A stretch of DNA of 14,151 nucleotides from CAYQAJ01 sp964415245 (GTDB lineage Bacteria; Planctomycetota; Planctomycetia; Pirellulales; Pirellulaceae), in the NCBI GenBank assembly GCA_964415245.1, contig CAYQAJ010000126.1:1-14151 (forward strand), written 5' to 3'. A program made the position numbers and the translations under genes. The notes under the pieces were generated by a model, which was given only the letters and a program-made list of their open reading frames with translations, was not told the DNA's origin and did not search any database. Within the stretch, counting starts at the first letter, position 1. Each line of letters opens with the position of its first letter. Below are positions 7,402 to 13,954 of the stretch, piece by piece.

Positions 7402-8283
7402 TCACCGCGATTGTTCGACACGCGACGCTACATAGTCGAGCACGAGTGCCGCCACGTCGACATTGAGGGTTGACGCGAGCGCTTTCCAACCGGGTACGGC
7501 GTTCACCTCCAACACGTACGTGCGACCGTCGCGCCCGATAAGCAGATCGACGCCGGCCACCGTCGCACCGATCGCATCGGCGGCGCGGCGAGCCAGCTCG
7601 ACCTGCGCGTCGTCCGGCTGATAGGCGACACACTCGGCCCCGCGGCTGACGTTGGTGCGCCAGTCGTGTGGGTTGCACCTCTGCACGGCCAGCACGCGCC
7701 GACCAATCACCAGCAGCCGCAGGTCGTATCCATCGTGCGGCACAAACCGCTGCAAGTACAGCACGGCGCCGAGCTGCGCGAGCATCTTGAAAGCACGCAG
7801 TGCAAGGTCCGTGTCGCTGACGCGCGTCATGCCGCGTCCCTCGCTGCCGAACAGCGGCTTAATCACCACGTCACCCCCCAGCTCCGCAAACGCGGACATC
7901 GCCTCCTCGACTCGCTGGCAGACGATTGTGTCGGGCACCGGGCACGCCGCCGCCGCCAGCCGCGCCGATGCCAGGTACTTATCGACGGCCGCCTCGATCG
8001 CACGCGGCGGATTCACGACCACGCTCCCCGACGCTTCGAGCCGACCCAGCATATCCATGCGAAACACCACTTGTTCGAGCGAGCCCGGCGGCATGGTGCG
8101 AACCAGCACGGCGTCGAACGTTCGCACGTCGATCTCGCCGGCCCGCACGCGCGATTCGTCGCCCGAGAGCGAAGCGGCAAGCTGCTCGAATGATAGACAA
8201 TCGACGCGGTAACGGTCGCCCGCGGCGCGGCGCAGATCGGCCAGATACCAACTGTCGGGCGCGGCGAGAACACCTAGTTTCAT
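7402..8283 (-). CDS. RimK-like ATP-grasp ligase, probably linked to the H4MPT pathway
   Basis: A 293-residue ATP-grasp protein from the ATG at 8283 (MKLGVLAAPDSWYLADLRRA). Lys142 in VVIKPLFGSEGRGM, the segment LQRFVPHDGYDLRLLVIG (177-194) and the metal-binding Asp246, Glu259 and Asn261 (GVDLL, LEVNAVPG) are all present, so the ligase fold looks intact. This family forms amide bonds between a carboxylate and an amino group, often adding glutamate; the archaeal member MptN glutamylates tetrahydromethanopterin. RimK-like genes co-occur with C1 genes in H4MPT-using bacteria. Lying directly after mch supports a role in cofactor synthesis or tailoring, but the substrate is inferred from context. 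A longer start at 8343 would run through a repeat array and is rejected. Confidence 0.82.
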   Translation of the reverse strand: MKLGVLAAPDSWYLADLRRAAGDRYRVDCLSFEQLAASLSGDESRVRAGEIDVRTFDAVLVRTMPPGSLEQVVFRMDMLGRLEASGSVVVNPPRAIEAAVDKYLASARLAAAACPVPDTIVCQRVEEAMSAFAELGGDVVIKPLFGSEGRGMTRVSDTDLALRAFKMLAQLGAVLYLQRFVPHDGYDLRLLVIGRRVLAVQRCNPHDWRTNVSRGAECVAYQPDDAQVELARRAADAIGATVAGVDLLIGRDGRTYVLEVNAVPGWKALASTLNVDVAALVLDYVASRVEQSR

Positions 8284-8322
8284 GAGTCGTCCGGATATGA
8301 TTTCGCTGACAGCGTCGGTCGT

Positions 8323-8382
8323 GAATGACGAATGACGAAGCACGAATGTCGAAGGGATTCCGAAGCACGAAATCCGAATACG
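8323..8382. repeat. heptad array, GAANNNC family
   Basis: Units are GAATGAC, GAATGAC, GAAGCAC, GAATGTC, one 11-bp unit (8351-8361), GAAGCAC, GAAATCC, GAATACG. The array fills much of the 110-nt spacer between mch and the ATP-grasp gene. Confidence 0.8.
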
Positions 8383-8393
8383 CGAGCAGCGGG

Positions 8394-9338
8394 TTATCCC
8401 TCGAACGACAGTTTCAGGACATCCGGCCGCGTTCGGCCATAGGTGTGCGACTTGCCCGATTCGAGGTTCACCAGCGTCACGGCTGCCGGGCTGAACAACA
8501 GCGGATCGATGCGGTAAAAGTCCCTTTCGTAGCGCTCGAAAACGGTCGCAAACGGCTGGCCGTAATCGGACGACGATTCGCTGGGAATCTTGGGCCCCAA
8601 GCGGGCGATCTCGGCCTCGTCATCGCGGAGCCAGATGGTCACTTCGCCGCCATACAGGATCGCGTCGTTGGTTCGCCCGATGGCCATCACCTGGTCCGAC
8701 GCGACCGGGGGAAAAGGCGCCGAGCCGAAGCCGCTGACCACATGGGTGATGTCGCACCCCAACTCCACCATTTTGTGCAGCGCGGTTTCGAGCGAGCGCG
8801 CGGCGATCTGCAACGTGCCGGCAATGCTCGTCGTGGGAGCGACCAGCAGCGTCACGCCGCCGGCCGGCACATGGCACTCCTCGGCGATCTGCCGCAGCAC
8901 GTCGGGCGTGGGCAATTCGCCGGTTTCCAAAACCCCGACCACGTGAGTCGCCTTTTCCAGGTGGCCGATCTTGTCGAACAGCGGTTCCCGGCCGCGTGCC
9001 GCACGCATCGGCCCCGAACCCATGCCGAAGTACTTGCCGACCTGCACCGGCCAGCCGGCATACTGCGAGGCCATACAGGCGCGAACCGGGTGATCGCTGC
9101 GGACGGTGACACAAGGCCCTGGCCAGAGTTCCCGCGCGCCGGGCACCATCGCAACATGCCCCAGACCCGCGAGGCAAACTTCGGCCAATGCGATGCCGGC
9201 ATCCAGCCCGCCGGCCGCCCCGACGCCGCAGTCGATGATTCGCCCGCCGCCGGGCACTTCGTGTACGACGACGCCGAGCCGCTCCGCGTCGGCCGCGATG
9301 TGCCTGCACAGCGATAAGGCAAGTTCGTTGAGCGACAC
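8394..9338 (-). CDS. mch: N5,N10-methenyltetrahydromethanopterin cyclohydrolase
   Basis: A 314-residue protein, normal length for Mch, recognised along its whole length: VPGGGRIIDCGVGAAGGLDA at 28-47, VRSDHPVRACMASQYAGWPV at 79-98 and KYFGMGSGPMRA at 102-113, followed by VLLAPTTSIAG-type and SGFGSAPFPPVASD segments. It hydrolyses methenyl-H4MPT to formyl-H4MPT in the cytosolic C1 oxidation or detoxification pathway that planctomycetes share with methylotrophs and methanogens. The start is a GTG at 9338 without a visible Shine-Dalgarno, set by alignment with the usual N-terminus. It is the first gene of the minus-strand run and divergent from the DtxR-type regulator. No fae, mtdB or fhc genes are in the window. 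Confidence 0.93.
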   Translation of the reverse strand: MSLNELALSLCRHIAADAERLGVVVHEVPGGGRIIDCGVGAAGGLDAGIALAEVCLAGLGHVAMVPGARELWPGPCVTVRSDHPVRACMASQYAGWPVQVGKYFGMGSGPMRAARGREPLFDKIGHLEKATHVVGVLETGELPTPDVLRQIAEECHVPAGGVTLLVAPTTSIAGTLQIAARSLETALHKMVELGCDITHVVSGFGSAPFPPVASDQVMAIGRTNDAILYGGEVTIWLRDDEAEIARLGPKIPSESSSDYGQPFATVFERYERDFYRIDPLLFSPAAVTLVNLESGKSHTYGRTRPDVLKLSFEG

Positions 9339-9350
9339 GGATGGTCAAGT

Positions 9351-9371
9351 TTTCAGTTTTCAGTTTTCAGT
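9351..9371. repeat. heptad array, TTTCAGT family
   Basis: Three identical TTTCAGT units. The surrounding stretch CAAGTTTTCAGTTTTCAGT occurs in reverse orientation at the rpoN upstream array (13966-13984). It starts 12 nt upstream of the mch start codon. Confidence 0.75.
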
Positions 9372-9459
9372 TGCCGGCACGGACACCGCGGAATTCGTGG
9401 ATTCGCAGCGCTGTTATCATCGGCGGCGGTGCGCGCAAACGCAACGGTGGTTGGGGGGA

Positions 9460-9474
9460 GTGAAATCGTTTCAC
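9460..9474. promoter_or_regulatory. 15-bp perfect palindrome, candidate operator
   Basis: GTGAAATCGTTTCAC is a perfect 6-3-6 inverted repeat in the mch / DtxR-type divergent spacer, 134 nt before the regulator's start codon. It could bind that regulator or another dimeric factor. The function is inferred from position and symmetry only. Confidence 0.4.
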
Positions 9475-9501
9475 GTGGTAGTGCGGAAAGGGAGGTGCGC
9501 G

Positions 9502-9507
9502 TAGAAT
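9502..9507 (+). promoter_or_regulatory. possible -10 element for the DtxR-type gene
   Basis: TAGAAT matches 5 of 6 bases of TATAAT. No convincing -35 box is seen 16-18 nt upstream; the palindrome at 9460-9474 ends just before that place. Confidence 0.25.
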
Positions 9508-9517
9508 GCGACTTTGG

Positions 9518-9540
9518 GCGGAGCGCGCTGGCCGCAAGCG
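9518..9540. repeat. degenerate REP-like repeat, copy 4
   Basis: GCGGAGCGCG and CCGCAAGCG flank CTGG, the same blocks as in copies 3 and 5 but with a changed middle. Confidence 0.5.
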
Positions 9541-9607
9541 GTGTGGATGCTACAGGGGGTGAGGATACGGTAAGGGACGTCCGAGCGAGAGGTGAAGGGG
9601 CGGGAAC

Positions 9608-10279
9608 GTGGCGAGCCTGACGATTGAGAATTACGTCAAGACAATCTATCAGATCACCAGCGCGCAAAGTGGCGCTCCTGCCGCCACCGGCCAGATTGCG
9701 CAGGCGCTCGGCGTTTCGCCCGGCACCGTCACCAGCATGTTCGTGACCCTTAAGGACACCGGCCTGGCCGAGTACACGCCGTACGAGGGGGTCAAGCTCA
9801 CGCCGTCGGGACAGAAGCTGGCCCTGCGCGTGCTGCGCCGCCACCGCCTGATCGAGCTGTTTCTAGCGCAAACGCTCAAGATGAGCTGGGACGAGGTACA
9901 CGAAGAAGCGGAGAACATGGAGCACGCCGTCAGCGACCTGTTGGTCGATCGCATGGACGACTTTTTGGGCCATCCTAAGGTCGATCCCCACGGCGATCCC
10001 ATCCCCAAGGCCGATGGAACCGTGGTGGCCGAGCAAGGACGCAGCCTCAATCAGTGGAAGCCCGGCAATCGATTCCAACTTGTGCGTGTAGTCGATCAGT
10101 CGCCCGAGTTTTTGCGCTACCTGAGCGATTCGGGCTTGCTGCTGGGAGCGGAAGGAACGGTGGTGGAAAACAACACCGCGGCTCGGGTCGTCACGATCGA
10201 CGTGGCCGGCGGTCAAACGACGCTTTCCAGCGACGTGGCCGACAAGCTGCTGGTGGCGCTACCGGTGGGCGCGAAGTAG
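9608..10279 (+). CDS. DtxR/MntR-family metal-dependent transcriptional regulator
   Basis: A 223-residue protein with a GTG start preceded by AAGGGG 7 nt upstream. Residues ~5-70 form the winged helix-turn-helix (ATGQIAQALGVSPGTVTSMF). Residues ~75-135 form the metal-binding and dimerisation domain and ~150-220 an SH3/FeoA-like domain, the three-domain layout of DtxR. Aligned to DtxR numbering, His79, Glu83, His98, Glu105 and His106 are kept, Cys102 is Glu as in MntR, and the Met10/Asp8 position is Asn8. It should repress metal uptake or storage genes when loaded with Fe(II) or Mn(II). No transporter is next to it; mch is divergent. The metal preference is uncertain. Confidence 0.92.
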   Translation: MASLTIENYVKTIYQITSAQSGAPAATGQIAQALGVSPGTVTSMFVTLKDTGLAEYTPYEGVKLTPSGQKLALRVLRRHRLIELFLAQTLKMSWDEVHEEAENMEHAVSDLLVDRMDDFLGHPKVDPHGDPIPKADGTVVAEQGRSLNQWKPGNRFQLVRVVDQSPEFLRYLSDSGLLLGAEGTVVENNTAARVVTIDVAGGQTTLSSDVADKLLVALPVGAK

Positions 10280-10292
10280 TGGTGAGTGGTGG

Positions 10293-10345
10293 CGATGCGG
10301 AGCGCGAAACCGCAAGCGAATAACCAAGCGCCGGGCGCCGCATCG
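10293..10345 (+). terminator. stem-loop after the DtxR-type gene
   Basis: CGATGCGG (10293-10300) pairs perfectly with CCGCATCG (10338-10345), starting 13 nt after the stop codon. The loop contains a REP-like copy. No U-run follows, so termination is only a possibility. Confidence 0.35.
10297..10318. repeat. REP-like repeat, copy 5
   Basis: The 22 bases are the same as 7357-7378 on the plus strand (core AGCGCGAAACCGCAAGCG). It lies just downstream of the DtxR-type gene. Confidence 0.75.
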
Positions 10346-10351
10346 TGGATG

Positions 10352-10373
10352 GAAGTGGGGCGGTCCCCCTTTC
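10352..10373 (+). terminator. hairpin upstream of the SRP RNA gene
   Basis: GAAGTGGGG pairs with CCCCCTTTC around a CGGT loop, with one T/C mismatch and one G-U pair. It could end transcripts from the regulator gene. There is no T-tract after the stem. Confidence 0.3.
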
Positions 10374-10427
10374 CCAAGCGCCGATCGTGGCATACAACTT
10401 AGCGGAGTCGGCAGTGCGCCAGTCTGC

Positions 10428-10523
10428 CGCCGAGTGGCCCTCGCAAGGGGGAGCCGTGAACCGGGTCAGGCCTTAACCGGAGCAGCCCTAAGCGGGGTAC
10501 TCTTGTGCGAGGGCCTCTCCGCG
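10428..10523 (+). ncRNA. ffs: small signal recognition particle RNA (4.5S-type)
   Basis: The segment folds as a bacterial SRP RNA. The outer stem is CGC-c-GAG-t-GGCCCTCGCA (10428-10445) against TGCGAGGGCC-t-CTC-c-GCG (10506-10523); its inner 10 bp are perfect. The Ffh-binding domain is explicit: GGG, then TCAGG (10466-10470), the apical stem, AGCAG (10481-10485) and CCC, with the asymmetric-loop signature TAAGC at 10489-10493. The ~96-nt length fits the short form without an Alu domain. The RNA binds Ffh and guides membrane and secreted proteins to FtsY. A position directly before dnaX-ybaB-recR is shared with several other bacteria, for example Bacillus scr. The apical loop is unusual (see findings). 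Exact ends are estimates. Confidence 0.92.
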
Positions 10524-10593
10524 ACAGCCACCACGCTATCGACTGTCGGTTGCCCCCAGCATCCTCTGACTTCCTGTCCTTCGCGTTGTCGCT

Positions 10594-12540
10594 ATGTCCG
10601 ATTTGTTCGGCGAAGAATCGGCTCCCGTTGCGAGCGATGAACCAAAGACGGACGACGCTCCGCGTCGCACCGGGCAGTACGTGGTCGTCGCCCGACGCTA
10701 CCGACCGCAAACCTTCGACGAGCTGGTGGGTCAACCGCAGGTGACCCAAGGGCTCAAGGGAGCTATCAGCAGCGACCGCGTGGGGCACGCCTATCTTTTC
10801 ACCGGCGCTCGTGGGGTTGGGAAGACGTCGACGGCCCGCATCCTGGCCAAGGCGCTCAATTGCGTCCAAGGTCCGGCACCCGTCCCTTGCAACGAGTGCG
10901 ACATCTGCCGGGCGATCGCGTCGGGCGAAGACATCGACGTGCTGGAGATCGACGGGGCGAGCCACCGGGGCATCGACGAAATCCGCCAGCTTCGCTCGAA
11001 CGTGAACGTCCGCCCCAGCCGCGCGCGGTACAAGATCTATATCATCGACGAAGTGCACATGCTCACGGTGCCGGCGTTCAACGCGCTGTTGAAAACGCTG
11101 GAGGAGCCGCCCGAACACGTTAAATTCATCTTCTGCACGACCGACCCCGAGAAAGTGCCCATCACCGTCTTGTCGCGGTGCCAGCGGTTCGATTTTGCAC
11201 CGGTCGAGTCGGCCGGCATCATCGCCCGCTTGCAGCAGATCGTGCAGGCCGAGGGGGTCGAGGCGGAACCCGAGGCACTGGCCCTGTTGGCGCGGCGCGC
11301 CGGCGGCTCGATGCGGGACAGCCAGTCGCTGTTGGATCAGTTGCTCTCGTGCGGCGAACCGAAGATCACGGCCGCCGACGTACATTCTCTCTTGGGCACG
11401 GCCGCCAATGCGCGATTGGCCGGAATCACGACGCATTTGATGGCCCGCGACACGGCCGCCGCGCTGGCCGAGTGCGACGCCGCCTTGTCCGACGGTGTCG
11501 ACGCCGGCCAACTGGCGGAGCAGCTTCTGGGGCGAATGCGCGACATGATGGCCGCCGCCGTCGGTTGCCCGGCCGAGATGATGCTGTCGTGCATTCCCAG
11601 TGAGGCGGCGGAGCTGGCAGATTCCGCCCAACAAATGGGCTTGGCAACGATTCTGGCGGCGATGCAGATTCTGGACCAGACCGTGACGCAGATGCGGCAG
11701 AGCGCTCACGTACGCACACTGGTCGAATTGGCGGTGGTGCGCATCTGCCGCCTGGAAGACCTCGAGCGGCTGCCCGAACTGATCGGCCAACTCAGGGAAG
11801 GATCGGTTGCGCCATCTGCTCCCTCGGGGCGCGGGAGCGGAGAATCGCCCCCGGCGCCGCGCGCGGAAAAAAAAACGCGCGACGGGGTGACGCGCGAAGT
11901 AGGTGAGAGTGCGTCGCGCGGCGCGAGTGAAGCCGCCACGCTTCGCAGCGGCGACAATCCGCTGCGTCGCGACCGGCCCGAATCGATTGTGGCCCCGCAC
12001 AGCACATCGCGAGAGGCTTCTCCCGAGGTCGCAAACGAATACGCCTACGCGCGCTACGACGACGCTCCCTCTGACGACGCAGCCGCGGATCCACGAGAGG
12101 ATCCATCTCCCCGGGCCGCTCAAGCTTCGACGGCCATCGCGACGCCGCGCCATGAATCGCCGGAAGAATTGTGGCGCCTGGCGCTCGAGCATCTCGGCGA
12201 AGGGGACATCACCACCGCGGCAGCAGCCCACGGACAGCGCGTCGTTGCCGGCACGGGCGACCGACTGGTCGTTACGTTCAGCGCCGCGTACAATCACAGC
12301 AAGCAAGCGTGCGAACGACCGGATCGCAAACAGCGAATCGAACAGGCACTGTCGCACGTGGCTGGCCGAACGATGCGGGTCGACTTTGTCGTCGATGCCG
12401 ACGCGGGAGCCGACGCCGTCCGCGCCGCTCCGCAGCCGAATCGGCGGCAGCGGATGATCGAGGCCCAGCGCCATCCGCTGGTTCGCCAAGCAATTGACCT
12501 GTTCGACGGCGAAGTGGTCGAGGTGGAGCAGAAGGAATAG
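10594..12540 (+). CDS. dnaX: DNA polymerase III subunit tau (and probably gamma)
   Basis: The 648-residue tau protein is the clamp-loader ATPase. Walker A GARGVGKT is at 71-78, the zinc-binding Cys at 90, 99, 102 and 105, Walker B with IIDEVH at 150-155, the sensor segment FCTTDPEKVP at 180-189 and the SRC motif at 194-196. Domains I-III end near residue 400. A low-complexity charged linker spans ~410-519 and the tau-specific C-terminal domain ~520-620. Length is close to E. coli tau (643). The ATG at 10594 has no clear ribosome site. An A9 run at codons 425-428 offers a frameshift that would give a gamma-like 431- or 437-residue product. It is followed with a 3-nt gap by ybaB and preceded by the SRP RNA gene. 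Confidence 0.97.
   Translation: MSDLFGEESAPVASDEPKTDDAPRRTGQYVVVARRYRPQTFDELVGQPQVTQGLKGAISSDRVGHAYLFTGARGVGKTSTARILAKALNCVQGPAPVPCNECDICRAIASGEDIDVLEIDGASHRGIDEIRQLRSNVNVRPSRARYKIYIIDEVHMLTVPAFNALLKTLEEPPEHVKFIFCTTDPEKVPITVLSRCQRFDFAPVESAGIIARLQQIVQAEGVEAEPEALALLARRAGGSMRDSQSLLDQLLSCGEPKITAADVHSLLGTAANARLAGITTHLMARDTAAALAECDAALSDGVDAGQLAEQLLGRMRDMMAAAVGCPAEMMLSCIPSEAAELADSAQQMGLATILAAMQILDQTVTQMRQSAHVRTLVELAVVRICRLEDLERLPELIGQLREGSVAPSAPSGRGSGESPPAPRAEKKTRDGVTREVGESASRGASEAATLRSGDNPLRRDRPESIVAPHSTSREASPEVANEYAYARYDDAPSDDAAADPREDPSPRAAQASTAIATPRHESPEELWRLALEHLGEGDITTAAAAHGQRVVAGTGDRLVVTFSAAYNHSKQACERPDRKQRIEQALSHVAGRTMRVDFVVDADAGADAVRAAPQPNRRQRMIEAQRHPLVRQAIDLFDGEVVEVEQKE
11867..11906 (+). 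promoter_or_regulatory. candidate dnaX frameshift / slippage element
   Basis: Nine A (11867-11875), read in frame as GAA AAA AAA ACG, are followed at once by CGCGCG (11876-11881), a 9-nt loop and CGCGCG (11891-11896), a 6-bp GC hairpin. A third block, CGCGCGCG, lies at 11858-11865. A -1 shift reaches TGA at 11904-11906 (437 residues); a +1 shift reaches TGA at 11888-11890 (431 residues). E. coli gamma is 431 residues. Confidence 0.65.
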
Positions 12541-12543
12541 CGA

Positions 12544-12924
12544 TTGTTCAAAAAACTCGCCAACCTCGCGTCGCTCATGCGACAGGCTCAAGAAGTCGGC
12601 AGCAAAATGCAGGCGGTCAACGACACCCTGCGAACGCAGCGCGCCGTCGGCTCCGCGGGCGGAGGGCTGGTCGAAGTCGAAGTGAACGGCCTGGGCGAAG
12701 TGCTCAAGGTGAACATCGACCGCCAACTCCTCGAGCGCGGCGAATTTGAAATGGTCGAAAGCCTGCTGCCGGCGGCCGTGAACCAGGCCGTCGCCCGGGC
12801 CAAGGAATTGCACGTTAAGGCCGTGCAGTCGGCCGTCGGCGATATGGAGCTTCCCGGCTTGGACGAGGCCCTTTCGCAAATCACGCAGACTACTGAGGAC
12901 GATTCGGGGGAGTCCGACCAGTAA
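12544..12924 (+). CDS. ybaB: YbaB/EbfC nucleoid-associated protein
   Basis: A 126-residue protein from a TTG start, 3 nt after the dnaX stop, with AAGGAA overlapping the dnaX end as ribosome site; this implies translational coupling. The N-terminal helix (MFKKLANLASLMRQAQEVGS), the VGSAGGGLVEVEVNGLGEVL beta hairpin and the helix PAAVNQAVARAKELHVKAVQ are the family pattern. It forms dimers that bind DNA and is thought to help organise the nucleoid or assist recombination repair with RecR. The order dnaX-ybaB-recR is one of the most conserved in bacteria. The C-terminal tail is acidic and poorly conserved. Confidence 0.95.
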   Translation: MFKKLANLASLMRQAQEVGSKMQAVNDTLRTQRAVGSAGGGLVEVEVNGLGEVLKVNIDRQLLERGEFEMVESLLPAAVNQAVARAKELHVKAVQSAVGDMELPGLDEALSQITQTTEDDSGESDQ

Positions 12925-12992
12925 AGCTCGTTGGGAATCGTCACGCCAGCGATCCGGCGCCGGAAGCGCGCGATCAAGTCACTCGGAGAGTA

Positions 12993-13007
12993 TTTGCCGT
13001 CGGCAAA
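12993..13007 (+). repeat. small palindrome in the ybaB-recR spacer
   Basis: TTTGCCGTCGGCAAA is a perfect 6-3-6 inverted repeat. Its first part recurs as ATTTGCCGTC at 13011-13020. The spacer is 126 nt; no terminator T-run follows. Confidence 0.4.
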
Positions 13008-13050
13008 GTAATTTGCCGTCCACAGAATTGGGTCGACGGATGGACGGACC

Positions 13051-13650
13051 ATGACGCAACTAACGGAATCGGTTGCGAAACTGATCGACGAGCTGGCCAG
13101 ACTGCCGGGCATCGGCCGCAAATCGGCCGAGCGCCTTGCGTACCACATCCTGCGGATCAGCAAGGCTGAGGCGCTCGCACTGGCGGACGCCATTCGCGCG
13201 GTGCGCGAAAATGTGCGGTATTGCCGCACGTGCTTCAGCCTGGCCGAATCCGACGAGTGCGCGATCTGCAGCGACGTGCGCCGCGATCGGTCGTTGTTGT
13301 GCGTCGTCGAGCAGCCGCGCGACGTGATGGCGGTGGAGCAGTCGGGCGCGTACCGCGGACTGTATCACGTGCTGCTGGGTCGTATTGCGCCGCTGGAGGG
13401 GATCGGTCCCGATCAATTGACCGTCGAGGCGCTGGTCCAGCGGGTACGCGGCGGTAGCTTTCGCGAGGTGATCATGGCGACCAATCCGACTGTCGAAGGG
13501 GACGGCACGGCGCTGTACATTTCCAACCGGCTGGCCGACTTGCCAGTCAATTTCACTCGTCTGGCCCGCGGCATTACGCCCGGGGGTATTCTGGAATACA
13601 CAAATAAGGAGATTCTTGCCGACGCGCTGGCCGACCGCCGCAAGTTCTGA
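13051..13650 (+). CDS. recR: recombination mediator protein RecR
   Basis: A 199-residue protein of exact family length. The helix-hairpin-helix LPGIGRKSAERLA is at 18-30, the C4 zinc finger uses Cys58, 61, 70 and 73, the Toprim domain begins near residue 80 (SLLCVVEQPRDVMAVEQSGA), and the Walker-B-like end (GITPGGILEYTNKEIL) is intact. With RecO (and RecF) it loads RecA onto SSB-coated single-stranded DNA at gaps and stalled forks. The ATG at 13051 follows a weak GGACGG sequence. It lies 126 nt after ybaB, probably in the same transcript as dnaX. Nothing looks broken. Confidence 0.97.
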   Translation: MTQLTESVAKLIDELARLPGIGRKSAERLAYHILRISKAEALALADAIRAVRENVRYCRTCFSLAESDECAICSDVRRDRSLLCVVEQPRDVMAVEQSGAYRGLYHVLLGRIAPLEGIGPDQLTVEALVQRVRGGSFREVIMATNPTVEGDGTALYISNRLADLPVNFTRLARGITPGGILEYTNKEILADALADRRKF

Positions 13651-13814
13651 CGATTCGCTAGCTTGCAAGAGTGTGGCAGGGCTATGCCGATCGGCGGAGC
13701 GCGGCTACCTTGGGGCAGTTAGCATCAACGCGCTGCGCCTTGCGGAGTGGGGAAGTGTCCCACGGTTCGCAATGCTCGGAATTGACAATCGTGCGGTCTG
13801 GCCGTTCGGGGGAG

Positions 13815-13845
13815 TCGACAACACTGGGAATTGACGGCATATACT
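13815..13845 (+). promoter_or_regulatory. possible sigma-70-type promoter for rpoN
   Basis: TCGACA (13815-13820) and TATACT (13840-13845) each match 5 of 6 consensus bases, with a 19-nt spacer, longer than the usual 17. It lies about 150 nt before the rpoN start. Confidence 0.3.
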
Positions 13846-13918
13846 GTCGGTAGGTGAGTCAAGAGCCGGATAGCCGAGCGCATTGCGTTTTGGGACGGCG
13901 GACATGCGGCGCTCCGAA

Positions 13919-13946
13919 ACGGACTACGGACCACTGACAACGGACC
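13919..13946. repeat. heptad array, ACGGACN family
   Basis: Four units: ACGGACT, ACGGACC, ACTGACA, ACGGACC. It lies 8 bp before the next array. Confidence 0.75.
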
Positions 13947-13954
13947 TCTTCCGG

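Noticed and set aside
5399..7435. Plus-strand open frame of 678 codons over the OleC-like gene
   Set aside because: The opposite strand has all ANL motifs. The duplicated RRPACGFA peptide in this frame is only the REP-like repeat translated.
8323..8382. Possible CRISPR array
   Set aside because: Units are 7 bp, without spacers of constant length and without cas genes nearby.
9353..9844. Minus-strand open frame of 163 codons across the divergent spacer and into the regulator gene
   Set aside because: It crosses repeats and the real DtxR-type gene in antisense and shows no recognisable domain.
12089..12106. Two GGATCC sites 6 bp apart in dnaX
   Set aside because: Within coding sequence of the low-complexity linker; chance or codon-level similarity explains it.
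10399..12879. Minus-strand open frame of 826 codons over dnaX
   Set aside because: It is antisense to dnaX, whose motifs are complete, and it runs through the SRP RNA gene; GC-rich DNA leaves long open antisense frames.
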